DNA of 64,000 nt from Circinella umbellata (GCA_025093555.1 JAIWNF010000059.1:1-64000); one strand, 5' to 3'. Shown: positions 10,431-22,815, numbered from the stretch's first letter. The notes: generated from the sequence alone by a model not told the origin. Numbers and translations are program-made.

Positions 10431-10710
10431 CATTCTGTCTTAAAGCGTCAAAATAATTTGAATCCCGACATAAAAACCTGATCACTATGAAATATTTTTG
10501 ACATTAAGTAAACAATATTCTGGCACATGGAACGTGTTTATTTTTGTATTCTAAATCGATCCCTCATTTTCTTTTTTAAAAAAAACTTATTTTTCATCAA
10601 GTTTATAGCCTTCAAAGTTTTGGCGGAATGTGAAAATTTACTACGTGAAGCTAAGATTTCGATATAGGGATTATGAGGGAGATGAGAGAGGAAAAGCAGT
10701 GTGTAACAGT
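10431..10710 (+). repeat. Weak dispersed repeat, similar to 47770-48018
   Basis: Scattered blocks appear in the same order at both sites: GTGCATTCTG.CTTAAA.CGTCAAAAT, then CTTCAAAGTTTTG about 170-180 bases later, then AAGCAGTGTGTAAC. One copy overlaps the end of the pogo transposase and the other the end of a PD-(D/E)XK-like pseudogene. It may be the shared tail of a gene family or a remnant of another element. Similarity between blocks is low. Confidence 0.35.
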
Positions 10711-11139
10711 ACATAGCTGGTGGGTAATAAATTACCCACGAGTGCCAATTTGTCAGCAAATAAATATATAATCCATCCACTTAAAATTAATCAGTAAAAC
10801 ATTATTTCTGTTAAGGATAAATCAAAAACCAATCAAATACAATTATATATTATTACTAATCACCCAGACAAAAAAGAAAATTATAGAAAAATGGAGATTA
10901 CATAGTAACAACTGTTATAAATAGTTTCAGAGAATGATCTAGAAAGAATGATGTAATAATCAAATATAATAGGTCATCTTATCTATATTTATGAAAGATA
11001 GTTTAGCCGTAATGGGATAAAATAAAATAAGCAAAGATATAAAAGAGTGGTGATTTTATTTCAAAAATAAAGATTCTCAACTACTTTACTTATAACAGTT
11101 TTACATTCTTATTTTACTTTATTATTATTTATTATTACT
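10483..11139. other. Intergenic, no gene seen
   Basis: AT-rich sequence between two decayed transposases. Apart from the weak dispersed repeat noted at its left, it has a small palindrome GTGGGTAATAAATTACCCAC near 10721. No coding region or terminal repeats were recognised. Confidence 0.5.
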
Positions 11140-13168
11140 ATGGGTCCTTTGACTAAACAACAAAAATGTGTTTGAGAACAATTGAAGAATTCAACAAATG
11201 GTCGTTTTACAAAACTTGCCCGTACAGAGGAAAATAACGAACATGAGGTTTTAGATGATTCTAAAACTACAGTAGAGGATGATTTTGAGATTCTTACTAC
11301 ATTAGAAGTATCTGAAGCAATCGAACCAGCTGAAGTAATAAGAGATAATACAAAACCTATTTTTCCTATAAAATGGAATGAAAGTGAAGCAAGTTCTTCC
11401 CGTGGAAAATATTGGGGCAATAGTAAAAATATTAAATACTATCGTGAAGAACAAGCATTAAAAAAGAAGAAGGGTAGCCATAAGATCACTGACTTTTTTA
11501 AAAAAGCAGTTATAGATAAGAATCTTAAAGATAATGAAGATAATGAAGATGATGGTGAATTAGAGACTACTTCCTCTTTGATGACTATTCAAGAAGCATA
11601 TGATCAACTAACATCCATAGTAGCACCTATTATGAATGCTAAAAAAAAAATGATGAAAGGGCAATGCGTGTTTATGAACTTAGAAAGTATTCTGGTGTTC
11701 ATGTGTATTTTGGTGAACTTCTTAGAAAAACCCCAGTAATGAAAGCATCTCAAATAGCAGCAAAAACAGTATGGATTACTCCATCAAACCATTACCGTGC
11801 TCGTGCTATTAGATCCTATGCAAATGAATACCTTCGTTATGGTAAAATCTCACCTCATCAGCAAGCAAAGCATATCAAGCGCGTTTCACTTTTAAGTAAT
11901 GAAGATATAAAAGAAGCAGCACAAAAATGGATTGTTACTACTAAAGTCGAAAAACGAGGTATCCCGGAATTACTCAAATATCTAAACTATACTGTTGTAC
12001 CAAGTATATTTAATCCTCCTGGAAATATATCAGCTTCAGTACTCTGGAACTATATGGTTGAATGGGGTTATAGCTACCGCATAAATAAGAAGATTCTATA
12101 TTATGATGGACATGAACGTGCTGATGTTGTTGAATATAGAAAAGAATGGGCATCTAAGATGGTTGAATACAGCCATTTTATAGAAACATATGATGAAAAT
12201 GATGTGACCAAAGTCACTCGACCAATTTTACCAGAAGGTCAAAAGCAGGTAGTTATGGTTACTCAGGATGAAAGCACATTTTACAGCAATGAGTCGCCAG
12301 CTAATCTCTGGCTCCTTAAAAATGAAACCCAATTCGAAATAAGCCTCTTGGTGGATCAATAATGGTCAGTGAATTTCAGTGTCCTTGCCATGGAACAATG
12401 CGAATTAAAAGCTGGAAATCACGAAAGTTGTTTTATGCTGGTACCAATCGTGATGGATTTTGGACGTGGAAAGACATGCGTGAACAAATAGAAGATGATG
12501 TGATCCCACTATTCGAAAGACTTGATCCTGGGTGCCAAGCAATATTTATTCTTAATCAGTCATCCAACCATAATGCTTATGCACCTAGTACTAAGCATGC
12601 CAATAGTTTTAATTTGAAAGATACACAATCAAGTTCAGTCAATGAACGTATAATCCTACCTATATATTATATTGGAGCAGATAGCAAAAAAAAGATCCAG
12701 AATTTTTATAATTTGGAAATCAAGGATGAAGGGAAGAAAAATGAACGACGCATTTGGTATCGAAAAGGAGTAGAAACAATTTTGAAAGAACGAGGTCTTG
12801 GAAAATGGGATGAATATAAAGCACAAGGAAAGTACTGGAAAGCCAAATGTGGTAACAAGGAACCTAATTCTGATCATTCTTGTTGTCCATACCACATGCT
12901 TGAGAATCAGCCTGATTTTTGTGCTCAAAAAACTGCATTGGAAGAACTAGTAACAAAGTCTGGCCACTTATATGCACTTTATCCAAAGTACCATTGTGAA
13001 ACCAATTGGATAGAGAGATACTGGAGTGCAACCAAAAGAATAGCAAGAAGGGAATATGCTTATTCTTTTAAAGCATTGCAAGAAAATCTTGATGGTTTTC
13101 TTGATCAAGTTTCTCCACAAAATGCTATGCCTATTGAAATCAGGCGATATGGTGCATACATTTTATAA
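11140..13168 (+). pseudogene. DDE-type transposase of an uncertain superfamily, broken
   Basis: One long protein can be followed across three frames. From ATG 11140 there is a TGA at 11173-11175, a frameshift in a 10-A run at 11641-11650, and another frameshift near 12345, after which the frame continues to TAA at 13168. Conserved landmarks are an N-terminal acidic/basic linker, a region with GYSYRINKKILYYDGHER, then VTQDESTFYSNE (first Asp), AIFILNQSSNH (where the second catalytic Asp is Asn) and CETNWIERYW (Glu). This order matches the transposase-like DDE endonucleases that are abundant in Mucoromycota and resemble Zator or IS-derived types. The superfamily name is uncertain. Terminal repeats were not found. 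Confidence 0.7.
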
Positions 13169-13708
13169 CCTGAATTTTCTTAGTAAATGTTTCAATTTCA
13201 TTTTTATTTTAAATTCCGCTACTATTCTCTATATTTATTGGTGGAATGGTTCGAATAAGGGGGTCGTCTTTTTTTTTTTTTTTTTGACTACATGAGTATT
13301 TGTTTGCTTGCTAATGAATCTTCCTTGAGCATTTTTTTTTCTATTTCTACTTAAACTTTTTCTGTTGTTTTATTGCTACCATAATGAAAAAGATGCGTAT
13401 TACAGGAATCACTAGCTGTAGCACATCTCTACGATTATCTATATATATGTTTTCGGCTAAATGTAATACCGACATATGTTGTCTCTTCTTATTGTTTCAA
13501 TTTGGACTCGATCATAGTACCTCTCCAGCCAAAATTCTCAGCTACACCCCAACTTTGAAATCATATAAAAAAAAATTTCAGTCAAGTTTACAAAAACGAA
13601 TCCATTAGTTTTATTTTTAATCATTGTATCTTTCATTTCTATGGTTTATTTTTTGTTTTAGTAGTGTGTATGCTTATTTATAACCCTTCAAAGTTAGGCA
13701 AAAAAAAT
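13169..13708. other. Intergenic, no gene seen
   Basis: AT-rich spacer between a decayed transposase and the PIF element, with a T-run at about 13269-13285. Short open stretches at 13056-13295 and 13384-13608 have low-complexity, transposon-like or random composition and were not called. Confidence 0.5.
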
Positions 13709-13711
13709 TTA

Positions 13712-13737
13712 GACCAGCCGCAGCGGTGCTGTTACAA
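13712..13737 (+). repeat. PIF left terminal inverted repeat
   Basis: Exact reverse complement of 16559-16584, directly preceded by the TTA duplication at 13709-13711. Confidence 0.92.
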
Positions 13738-13900
13738 CCGCTATTATGTTAAATTTAACAGCTCACATAACAGCTACCCCCACGCAGCGGTGCTGTTACC
13801 AAGCTGTTAAATTTAACAACCGATTAACTTTTTCCTTGAAAGCTGTGAAATTTCACAGCTGTTTGAATTCAAAATAAAACTCTCACTCTACACCATCATC

Positions 13901-14873
13901 ATGCCTACTACTCCAACTACTACTCCTACCATTGTTTCTGGTACCAACATCTAACGCAAGAAGAAAGGTAAAGATTTTACCAAAGCTGAAGATATTGGGC
14001 TTGTTGAAGCTTATCTTGGCGTCACCACCAGGCCAGAAGTAGGAGATGACATGAGTGATGAAACCATGTGGTCTTTAATTAGATCCACGTTCATTACGAA
14101 AACTGAAGATCCGCAATCCCGGGATACCACTTCGTTGAAATCAAGATTCAATTCTATTTCATCGAAGTGTCAATATTTCTCTGCGAATTATGCGAAAGTG
14201 ATGGCCCTGCCACATAGTGGTGAAAACGACAATGATATGGTGAGCTAATTATCTATATAATAACTTGAGCAACTAAAGTTAGCAGACAACTAATAATGAC
14301 ATATAGTATGAACGGGCCTGCGAAAAGTATGTTGACTTCCGTCCTGCCAATAGTGGCAAAAACTTCGGATTGAAGCATGTGTGGGACATACTGAAAGAAG
14401 AGCCCAAATGGAAGCCACAGGCTCCTAAGCCAAACAATGAGGCAGAGGCTATGGATGAAACCACGAAAAGGCCTATTGGCAAACACAAAGCCAAAGACAA
14501 CAAAGAAAAGTGTCGAGGTAACAGCAAAGAATCAGCTGATGCTCAGGCTTTGGAAACAATAAGAATCCAGCAACAAATCGACCGTGATCGCGCCAAAGCC
14601 GTTTTAATGAGTGCAAAAAGCGAAATGCTTATGGCGCAGCACGAGATCATGAAGGTTAATTTGCATGGTCTCAGTGATCAACAACAAGACTACTATCGAA
14701 TCATGTAAAAGCGTATTCTGGATGAATTGAAGGAGGAAATGGAGTCACCGAAAAAGAAGCAAAAGGAAATGGTGAATGTAGAGGGCGAAGACGAAGACGA
14801 AGAAGAAGAGGGGGATGGGGAGGAAAAAGAAGAGGAAGGAGAAGAGGAAGAGGAAGGAGAAGAAAAACAGTAA
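13901..14873 (+). pseudogene. PIF accessory protein, Myb/SANT-like, broken
   Basis: ATG at 13901 opens a Thr/Pro-rich N-terminus. A TAA follows at 13952-13954, probably replacing a Lys or Gln codon, then RKKKGKDFTKAEDIGLVEAY, the start of a SANT/Myb-like trihelix region typical of PIF ORF1. An intron of about 14239-14307 (GTGAGC...ATAG) keeps the frame. The second exon reads YERACEKYVDFRPAN, then GLKHVWDILKEEPKWK. A further TAA interrupts it at about 14706, after which a coiled, acidic tail of Glu/Asp runs to TAA at 14871-14873. PIF elements need this DNA-binding partner plus the transposase, so with two stops it is probably inactive. Confidence 0.78.
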
Positions 14874-14909
14874 TAAATTTATTTGTCAATATTATATAGT
14901 AAGTAAGTA

Positions 14910-16406
14910 TTATTCATCATCATCATCATCATCGCCATATGCATAAAGTCGCCAGATATTTTCAATAAGACCCTTCATTAGTCTATTATGGGCATCTTTA
15001 TCAAGGATAGACATTTGACGTTGACGACGCATCATTTCATCCATTTGTCCACCATGCTGGATGGATGGTGAGACAGTAAATGAGCAGCTGTCATAATCCA
15101 ATGGAATCTGCTTGCTATACCCCTCACGTTCATCCTCAACGATCATATTGTGCATGATGATATATGCTTTAATGATATTGGAAAGTGTGGATACATGCCA
15201 TGGACGCCCAGGCTCACGTATGATTGCAAAACGCTCTTGAAGGACACCAAAAGCACGCTCAATATCCTTGCGTACTGATTCTTGGCGTTTAGCAAATACC
15301 TAATAGATTAAGAACGTGATGAGTTTCATTTAACAAAAAACATACTGTATGCAGTGCTTCATTTTTTCTTCTTTAGCATAAATAATTTTTTATCAAGGCA
15401 ATAATGAAAACTAGTAGAGTAGTTAAAGTAGGGTTTTATAATTAATAAAGTGATGATATACCTTGTGAATTCTGCTCACAGGATGTCTAATGGTCTTGAT
15501 TAGTGTTGCCCAGTTTGGGTAGATCCCATCTGCCAAATAATATCCCTTATCATACTGGTTATTATTGACAGTATATGTTACAGATGGTGCATTACCATTA
15601 ATGACCTCGTCAAACAAAGGGGATTTATGTAAGACGTTGATGTCATTACATGAACCAGGAACACCAAAAAACGAATGCCATATCCATAAGTCATGTGAAG
15701 CGACAGCTTCAAGGATGACTGTGGATGTACCTTCTTTACCAGAAGTGTACATACCGGCCCAACCAGTCGGACAGTTCTTCCACTGCCAATGCATGCAATC
15801 CAAGGATCCAAGCATGCCTGGAAACCCGCGTGCTTCACCAAGGGCCAGCAAATGCTTGAGGTCTTGCTCATTGGGGGCACGAAGATATTCTTCCCGAAAG
15901 CACTCAATAACCCCTTTTCAGAATTCATTTAAAGAGTTCCGCGCTGTTGTCTCACTGATCTTCAAATATTCATCAACAGCATCGGCAGGGCCACCATACG
16001 CAATCATACGCATGGCTGCAGTACCTTTCACATATGGATGTATTCCAAGCTTTCCTGCAGCATCAGGTCTTTCTTGAAAGTATTCATACTTTTTTTCAAG
16101 TTCTTGCATGATACGCAAAAACAATTCACGTCACATACGAAAACGACGACGAAAGTATGATGCATCGTATCTGGGAACAGATACAAAATAATCTTCCATG
16201 ATTATTTTTTTGAAAAGGGCACAATTACGTTTAATAACTTTCTTTTTCGGTTTTTCCATAGTAGAATTCAAGATGAGATTTCTTTCTCGGGAATGTTGTA
16301 AAACACGAGCAGCAATTTGTCGTGCATTAATACTATTTCTCTCCATTTGCTCATCGAGATCACGTTTTTGTTTACGGTTTTTTAAGAATTTAAACATCGT
16401 TGTCAT
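14910..16406 (-). pseudogene. PIF/Harbinger transposase (DDE_Tnp_4), broken
   Basis: Read on minus from about 16406: a basic N-terminus, MEDYFVSVPRYDASYFRRRF, then a TGA (16131-16133) where Trp or Arg is expected, LFLRIMQELEKKYEYF, and another TGA at 15918-15920. Catalytic blocks follow: GSLDCMHWQWKNCPTGW (first Asp), FFGVPGSCNDINVLHKSPLF (second Asp) and, after an intron at 15300-15461, RKDIERAFGVLQERF (Glu). The C-terminus ends in a run of Asp from a CAT microsatellite at 14911-14930. The catalytic triad is intact; only the nonsense codons break the gene. Confidence 0.88.
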
Positions 16407-16558
16407 ATTAATGAACAGAATCAATAATTTTATGAAGAAAAGCAAATTATTAAAATTTTTGGTGCTAACAATTTCGTAACAGCACCGCTGCGCGGTAGTA
16501 GCTGTTAAGTTAAATGACGCTGTTATGCGGGTTGTTAATTACATGTAACATAACAATT

Positions 16559-16584
16559 TTGTAACAGCACCGCTGCGGCTGGTC
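16559..16584 (-). repeat. PIF right terminal inverted repeat
   Basis: Exact reverse complement of 13712-13737, directly followed by the TTA duplication at 16585-16587. Confidence 0.92.
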
Positions 16585-16587
16585 TTA

Positions 16588-18360
16588 GGTTATAAAATGT
16601 ATGCACCATATTATAATTGCAGTTAGCGCTATATTCGCGCATATAATGATATAAAAGAGAGAAACGAAGCGTTCAAACTCGTGGAAAAATTTACTTCAAA
16701 AAGATATTTTTCTCGTCTGACGTGACATAGTAGCATAATGAGAGAGATATGACCATAACGCTCCATTCCTTTAACATAAAATTTATAATGTAATGTGTGA
16801 ACAAAAGAGACGCATTATTACATTTATTTTGCTTTACCTTTACCATCTGTGAAGATCGGTTATATTCCAGTTAATCATTTGGTGATCCACCAATTCCATC
16901 CGGAATATTAGATTAATATCTTTTTTTAATAAGCTTAGGCTATACTAATAATAGCATTATCTACCTTATAATATAGTGTTTAATTTATTGATAAGGTGGA
17001 TGATGTTCTGATTGGGTAAATTATCAAATATTGTTTATATATATCATACAGATCTTCAGCGATCATATCAATATCCATCAAATCCATCAAGTACACCAAA
17101 TTATCAATAAGATACGACCGATCCTCTGTAAGACCTAAGCCTTTCATATAATGTGGGTTATATTGAACTTGTCATTACATCAAATGTGCATAGGCATGAA
17201 AAACACTCACCGCAAACTTTGTATTATCGCTTCAAAGTTCTTCAAAAGAAGACTAAATGGTTTTGTTATTTGTATATTAATAAGTATATTTTTTTACATG
17301 CTGTATACTTTGAATAATTCACCCAACTACGACTTACTCTAATAGTATTTTTTATTCGACAGCAGATGTCATACATTATTGTGTTTATTTTTACACCTAG
17401 ATACTCAAGAAGAGCATGCAATAAAGCAAAAGCATACTTGAACCTATGACACAGAATTGTGTGGTATTACATATATTACTATTAGTAAGAATATTATGCG
17501 AGTCCGAACACTGATATTTCCCTGTTTTGCTTAATTCGTATTTTCACCTGACTGATATAAATTTGTAAATTCCAATGGGACATCATGCCATGCATAGATA
17601 CTCCATACCAACCCACTTTCATGATAACGAACGTTGCCAGGCGAAGCATTTGTGGTTCCTTTAAATTTACCTTCACACTCATCAGTTGTATTCGGCTGAT
17701 CCTGCTCATCTTCATATTTGTCTTGATATTTATCCGCAAAAAAAAATCTTCATTGGTGTATTCCATCACATCATTTTCTTTTAATTATCGTCGCTTGAGC
17801 TGCATGTTTCCATCTAAAGCAATAAGCATGCGATCTTATAATATATGTGTTTATATCCCATATGTGAGTATACTACAGTTTTATAAAAATAATACATAAA
17901 AAGAATGTTCTTCTAGGTGTTTACCTCAGGACACGCACGACAACCTTTTTCTTGGGTCTAGGTATTTTCATTTCAATGGTAGCAATTATGTCCAAATAAA
18001 TGAAATAAACTTTCCCAATATCTCTTCACATTGTTTCAGCATACTATACAATAACATTTACATAGAAATATCAATAACATCTTAATAAAAGAGTACTATT
18101 ACTAAATAACATCATGCACTGTACCAGCTTGGTAATTAAAAATATCAGAAAAAATGCTGCTGAAGGTTTGTACTGTTGTTTTGATTTTATCGCCAAGAAT
18201 TTTTTTTTTTTTGGAAAGCTCATATGTCACTAACAATTCAACACTTTTACCTAATTTAGCAAAAAAAAAAAAGTAGTCTACTCTAACACTTCTAATAAAT
18301 CCAAAATTCACAAAAAAGATATAATCTATCATCCATATCAAAAACCACAACTAGGTACTC
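16588..18360. other. Gene-poor stretch with short coding remnants
   Basis: No complete gene. Two patches look like former coding sequence. On plus, about 17153-17290 reads NVGYIELVITSNVHRHEK and on, before decaying. On minus, about 17515-17770 reads ECEGKFKGTTNASPGNVRYH followed by a Trp-rich strand, then stops. Neither was recognised. The rest is AT-rich without ORFs or repeats that I could detect. Confidence 0.35.
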
Positions 18361-19690
18361 AACATTGTAAACTGGCTACTGCAAGCACCACGATGTTGTC
18401 TACCACTGGCTCTCAACAGACTATGTTTTTAATATCACAGAACTCAAGGCACTTGACCATCTCTTCGATCAACACAAACACCTTATTACCAAATGTAACA
18501 ATCGCACCTGTACCACATCTCATCTCTATCGTTACAACAAAAGCAAAAATATCGACCCTCCACAACCAACCTTTCGCTGCAGAACATGTACACAAACATA
18601 TTCAGCAGTGTAAATGAAAAAATTACTTGAACAGCTCTTACAAACTCAACATACCGGGAAAGATACTGATTCCCCTGAAATGGATGGAATATTCGATTCC
18701 CAACCGATGCTAGGCAAACCTACAATGACTCAAATTCTTCAAGAATTACAAACACAATGCAAACGACTCGATCAACACGACAATATGTTCGCCGAGATAC
18801 AACGTTTAACAGAAGAACTAGACCTTGCAAAAAAACACATTGAAACACTTGAAGAAACAAACCACAACCTCTGATTACAACTCTCACATGAGCAATCAAA
18901 TTCACAGAAAGAAGATAACCTCGATTTCCCTCTTCTGCCACTCAACAACACGAACTCTGTTCTGCTAAACAGCCAAGATAGTAAATGGGCTCAGCCCTTA
19001 CGCCACCACCGACACAAACCAATACCATCAGCAACCACACAGCAGCGCCGCCTAACAGCAGCTGCACGAACTTTTCAACTACGTTTGGAGTTGCATGGCT
19101 TTAAATATATATATGTACCATCACGCGCTTGACAACGAACAGGCCAAATCAGAGCGAACTTACGCCGCTTTGGGATTGACAATGGCCGTATTCTTGACAT
19201 ACAATACCCCGCGCATCAAGCAGTCAGTCTTTTGGTTCATAATAACTATGCCGACATCTTAATCGAAAAACGTAAAATAATGGATATACATCCAATCAAC
19301 TTTCACCCATTTGATCCCAAAAACATCAATGATCCAAAATACGAATCAACATCCAATGAGAATAAACAACAATTGGCCAAAGAATTACACCATAAACGTG
19401 CTGAACGCTCTCTTCAATTCATTCGAGCCCCAGTTAAATATGCTGTAGCTCAAGCTTTTCACACATATGGCTGGGTATCACTTGAAGAACTAAAATCAAT
19501 TTTAGCATCTCGCATACCACACAGGGATGACCCTAGGTCTGCTGCAGAACACTACCGCCCTTTATCTCACTCAGAGGACATGGAAACGGACGACCAGGCT
19601 ATTAGATCACTAGAAGCCAAAAAACGCAAGCACAATGAACAAGATAACCTTTCAGGTTTAACTGACACCCCCCCTCCACAAATATTATAA
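18360..19690 (+). pseudogene. LINE ORF1, broken
   Basis: One frame can be followed from TGYCKHHDVVYHWLS near 18370 to TAA at 19690. It has a possible zinc-binding region (CNNRTC ... CRTCTQTY), then a coiled coil (LLEQLLQTQHT to LDLAKKHIETLEE), and a basic C-terminal half. Three in-frame stops interrupt it: TAA or TAG-type near 18612, TGA at 18872-18874 and TGA near 19131. The latter two stand in CGA-like context (Arg). The product would bind LINE RNA in an intact copy. The start codon is uncertain. Confidence 0.68.
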
Positions 19691-19713
19691 AAAAAAAAAA
19701 AAAAAAAAAGACA

Positions 19714-22706
19714 TTTTAATAATAATATACTAATAATAATAATAATAATAATAATATCACTCTCACTATATTTAATACTACCGGCTTACATCGCCAAGGC
19801 ATCAACACGATTCTACCTCATATCCCATCCACTCATCTTCTTTTCTTGATCGAAACATGGCTTCTCACACCAAATCGATATTATACCTCATGGCAACAAT
19901 ATCACGTCTATGGAAAACGACCTATGCCAACCGCTAAACGAGGACATCTAGGTATCTCACTTCTCGTTAATCCTCAATGCCCCTTCTATGTACATTTTCT
20001 GCCAAACACTTCTTCGACTTTTCCACTTTATCACCTATCATGTATTGTAGCTAATACTCTTATCCACCGTGTTTATCTACCCCCTACTGATACCTTTACT
20101 GATGAAATGGCCATGGCGGTACTTGATTCTCTCCCTCTCTTCTATCCAAATACTACTAATACTATTATTTGCAGAGATTTCAATGCTCGTTTCGGTTCTC
20201 TTACTGGTGACCACATATCAAATACACGTGGTGCTCTTATACAAAAATGGATGGAAGGCCATAATATTCAACTATGGAACGCAACATTAACATATAGACA
20301 ACCAACATTCTTACAATGGAGTGGCAGCAGCATTATTGATTTATATATGAGCACTCATCCTTGCACCAATCCATCTATGCACATACACAAGCTGTCTTTA
20401 GATTCCGATCATAAAATGATTGATTTTAGCTTTACACCACCATTTGGACCACCTAATACCCCTCCACAGCACCTACCATCACGTCAGCTCTGGAACCTCA
20501 ACAAACTAAAAAACAGTTATATATTGCAACAATATAAAACAGCATTTATGAAGAATATGGAACTGCTAAACAAAGACATCGAACAATGTTATAATAATAT
20601 TCAATGTTCTACATATTACCTCCTACACTACCTACCACCATAGAGAATATAACCACTTGTTTTTATACTAACCTGTATAGTACAATGGAATCTGTTTTAG
20701 GAAGAGCTATCCCAGGCCAAAAACAGATAGACGACTTTTGGACATCTGGATTACAACACCTGGTTGACAAACAAGAATACTACTACCAAAAATGGCGCCG
20801 TGCTCTTGGTATGAATAAATTGACATGGTAGCTGCAACATCAAGAAGCTCGAGCAAAAGTACGCCACGCACTAAAAAAACGAAGTCGAGAAACATGGCGC
20901 ATTTTTTGTAAAAAACTAGAACAGGAAGAATATACAAAGACTACTGCAATCATTAAAAAGATACGACAACGTCGTACACTCCAACACACCTATAGTCATC
21001 CTAGTGGTCCCCAAACAGCTGCAAACCAAATGGCACAACATCTGGAATCAGTATATGACGGACACCTTATTACAATATCACCTCAACCACCAACTCGTGA
21101 AATACCATCTACATCATCAGCACACCAACTACCCGACTCTATTATTACACCAGAAACCATCACTGCAGCACTAGAACGTTTATCAAAGAAAAAAGCACCT
21201 GGCATTGACCACTTACGAAGCGAAATGCTTAAACCTCTTATTTCAGTCTTAATACCCTTTCTATATAAGCTTTTCTATTTATGTTGGATCAGCTCATATA
21301 CACCTGAATCACAAATAGTACCAATACACAAGAAAGGCCCACCAGACAACCCAGCTAACTTCCGACCAATTAGTTTAACATCAATACTACGGAAAGTATT
21401 TGAATATTGCCTTCAACAACCATTAGAAATACACAGCCCATCTTTAGATATTTCTCAAGGAGGCTTCCATACAGAACATAGCTCTCTAGACCAAGTACTT
21501 TGTCTACAAGAAATATGCCGTTTACATAAGGCCTGCAATAATAATGTACCTTGCACACTAGGATTTCTCGATATGATGCACGTATATGACTCTGTCGATC
21601 GGTCAATTATATGGAATTTGTTATAAGCTCACCATACACCACCTCTCCTAATATCTCTACTTCAAAATCTTTTCGATGATGTTTATATTGAAGTAGTCAT
21701 TTCCAACACTAATTCATACCGTTTTTCCCCTACTACTGGGGTCCTTCAAGGATCTATCTTATCCCCCTTTCTTTATTCACTTTATATTAATAGTCTACCA
21801 GCTTTCCTTCGAACTACTGAACGACCCCTGAGGCCACTGTCACAAACACCACATACAACCACAACATCAGACCATCACAATGAAGATTCGCAACTATCAA
21901 TCATACAATCTCAACGACGCCCAGGCCGACCCTCAACAGCATCTTTGACTCAATCATTACCCTCTATTCAATGTCTTCTATATGCAGATGATGTAGTAGT
22001 AATTAGCACCCCTCAAAAGATGCAAGAAATACTACAGCTTTGTGAACAACATAGCTACAATCTGGAATATCATTGGAACCCAAAAAAATGTGTGATCGTT
22101 CAACCACCCAACAATGAAAATACATATACATTATATGATACTCAAATCCCGACCCAATCATCATTTATATATTTAGGAATTCCTATTAACTATCATGGTC
22201 AGATCGATATTTCACAACTAATTGATCGTAATTCACAATCAGCACTCAAAAGTATGTGGATGCTCAATAATATTGGCCTAAATCCATCAGGACTATCCCG
22301 ACATCTTTCCAGTCAACTTTATTCCCAGTTCATACGCCCAAAACTAGAGTATGGTCTAGCAATCTCAACATTTAAAAAATCACATCTTATCTCTATAGAA
22401 AAGGCCCAAAACTCATGCATACGAATGATCTATGGCGCACACCCCAAGTCTGAAACGAAAATTATGCGACACCTTATTAAAATGTCTAGTATGTCTGAAC
22501 GTATAGCAATCTTACAAGCAAAGTTTGTATATCGCACAGAATTTTTACCATCTGATGCACTCTTCACCATCATACGCCCAGTCGTAGAAGCTCAACAAGG
22601 AAGTTATTGGAGCAAACTTAAAAACAAATCACCTATCATTCAACAACTACCCGAAGTGCTTTCTAACCTTACTTCAAAAGAACTAAAAGCAGGCATTATG
22701 TCAGTT
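19714..22706 (+). pseudogene. LINE ORF2 first part: endonuclease and reverse transcriptase
   Basis: After an A-run and an (AAT)n stretch, the frame gives an AP-type endonuclease: LIETWLL (catalytic Glu), RDFNARFGSLTGDH, and LDSDHKMIDF (catalytic Asp-His). RT follows, with KKAPGIDHLRSEMLKPL, ANFRPISLTSILRKVFE, a catalytic-region YDSVDRSIIW and LLYADDVVVIS. In-frame stops lie near 20641, 20829 (TAG for an expected CAG) and 21624 (TAA for an expected CAA). The frame is open from 21630 onward to the DIRS insertion, where it would continue as ...GIMSV joined to NRLFLQN on the far side. Confidence 0.85.
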
Positions 22707-22726
22707 GACAGAACGAAGCTTAAAAA

Positions 22727-22815
22727 TATGGTAACACTCCTAAAATCACGCTTTTATTCTCAGATTATTATATATTTTAAAATTTTTCTATTCTAATACA
22801 AGTTATATCTCTAAA
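22727..22815 (+). repeat. DIRS left inverted terminal repeat
   Basis: Begins ATATGGTAACACTCC and runs through TTATTCTCAGATTATT to TTATATCTCT. Its reverse complement is at 26738-26828 with a few mismatches. Confidence 0.88.

Larger units (their letters stand above)
6979..10482 (+). mobile_element. pogo/Tigger-type DNA transposon, interrupted and decayed
   Basis: The left end is CAGTTGAACCCC directly after a TA dinucleotide (6977-6978), as expected for TA-targeting Tc1/mariner-pogo elements. A subterminal hairpin pairs CCCCACTTTTTGCACA with TGTGCAAAAAGTGAGGG. The transposase carries CENP-B-like DNA-binding and DDE_1 catalytic regions, and is split by a foldback element at 7387-9174. I could not find a matching right terminal repeat after the transposase end near 10482, so the right end is lost, or has diverged. 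Confidence 0.75.
7208..10482 (+). pseudogene. pogo-type transposase (CENP-B HTH plus DDD domain), broken
   Basis: Pieces in order: N-terminal HTH from ATG 7208, shifted in frame near 7335; the foldback insertion; 9175-9272 (RTTVGRWISTRKKELE, CENP-B second HTH); intron 9273-9352; 9353-9825 with catalytic NIDETALFY and a TGA near 9733 where CGA (Arg) is expected; intron about 9826-9921; then LLLDNFSGH and LPPNTTSIMQLLDAGIIRSF, the second and third catalytic Asp; intron 10188-10270; and a final exon ending in TGA at about 10482. The three acidic residues of a DDD pogo transposase are still visible. The frameshift, stop and insertion mean this copy cannot make transposase. Confidence 0.82.
13712..16584. 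mobile_element. PIF/Harbinger DNA transposon, 2.87 kb
   Basis: Terminal inverted repeats are exact over 26 bases: 13712-13737 (GACCAGCCGCAGCGGTGCTG then TTACAA) and 16559-16584. Both are flanked by the 3-base duplication TTA (13709-13711 and 16585-16587), the standard PIF/Harbinger target. A second copy of CGCAGCGGTGCTGTTAC lies subterminally on both sides (about 13783 and 16479), likely transposase-binding repeats. Inside are two convergent genes: a Myb/SANT-like accessory protein on plus and a DDE transposase on minus. Both contain stop codons. Confidence 0.93.

Noticed and set aside
13250..13262. GGTTCGAAT resembling a tRNA T-loop
   Set aside because: No acceptor, anticodon or D arm can be placed around it. 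No tRNA was recognised anywhere in the window by eye.
17494..17899. Overlapping ORFs on both strands
   Set aside because: Neither full ORF reads as a protein; only short patches in another frame do, which were noted as remnants.
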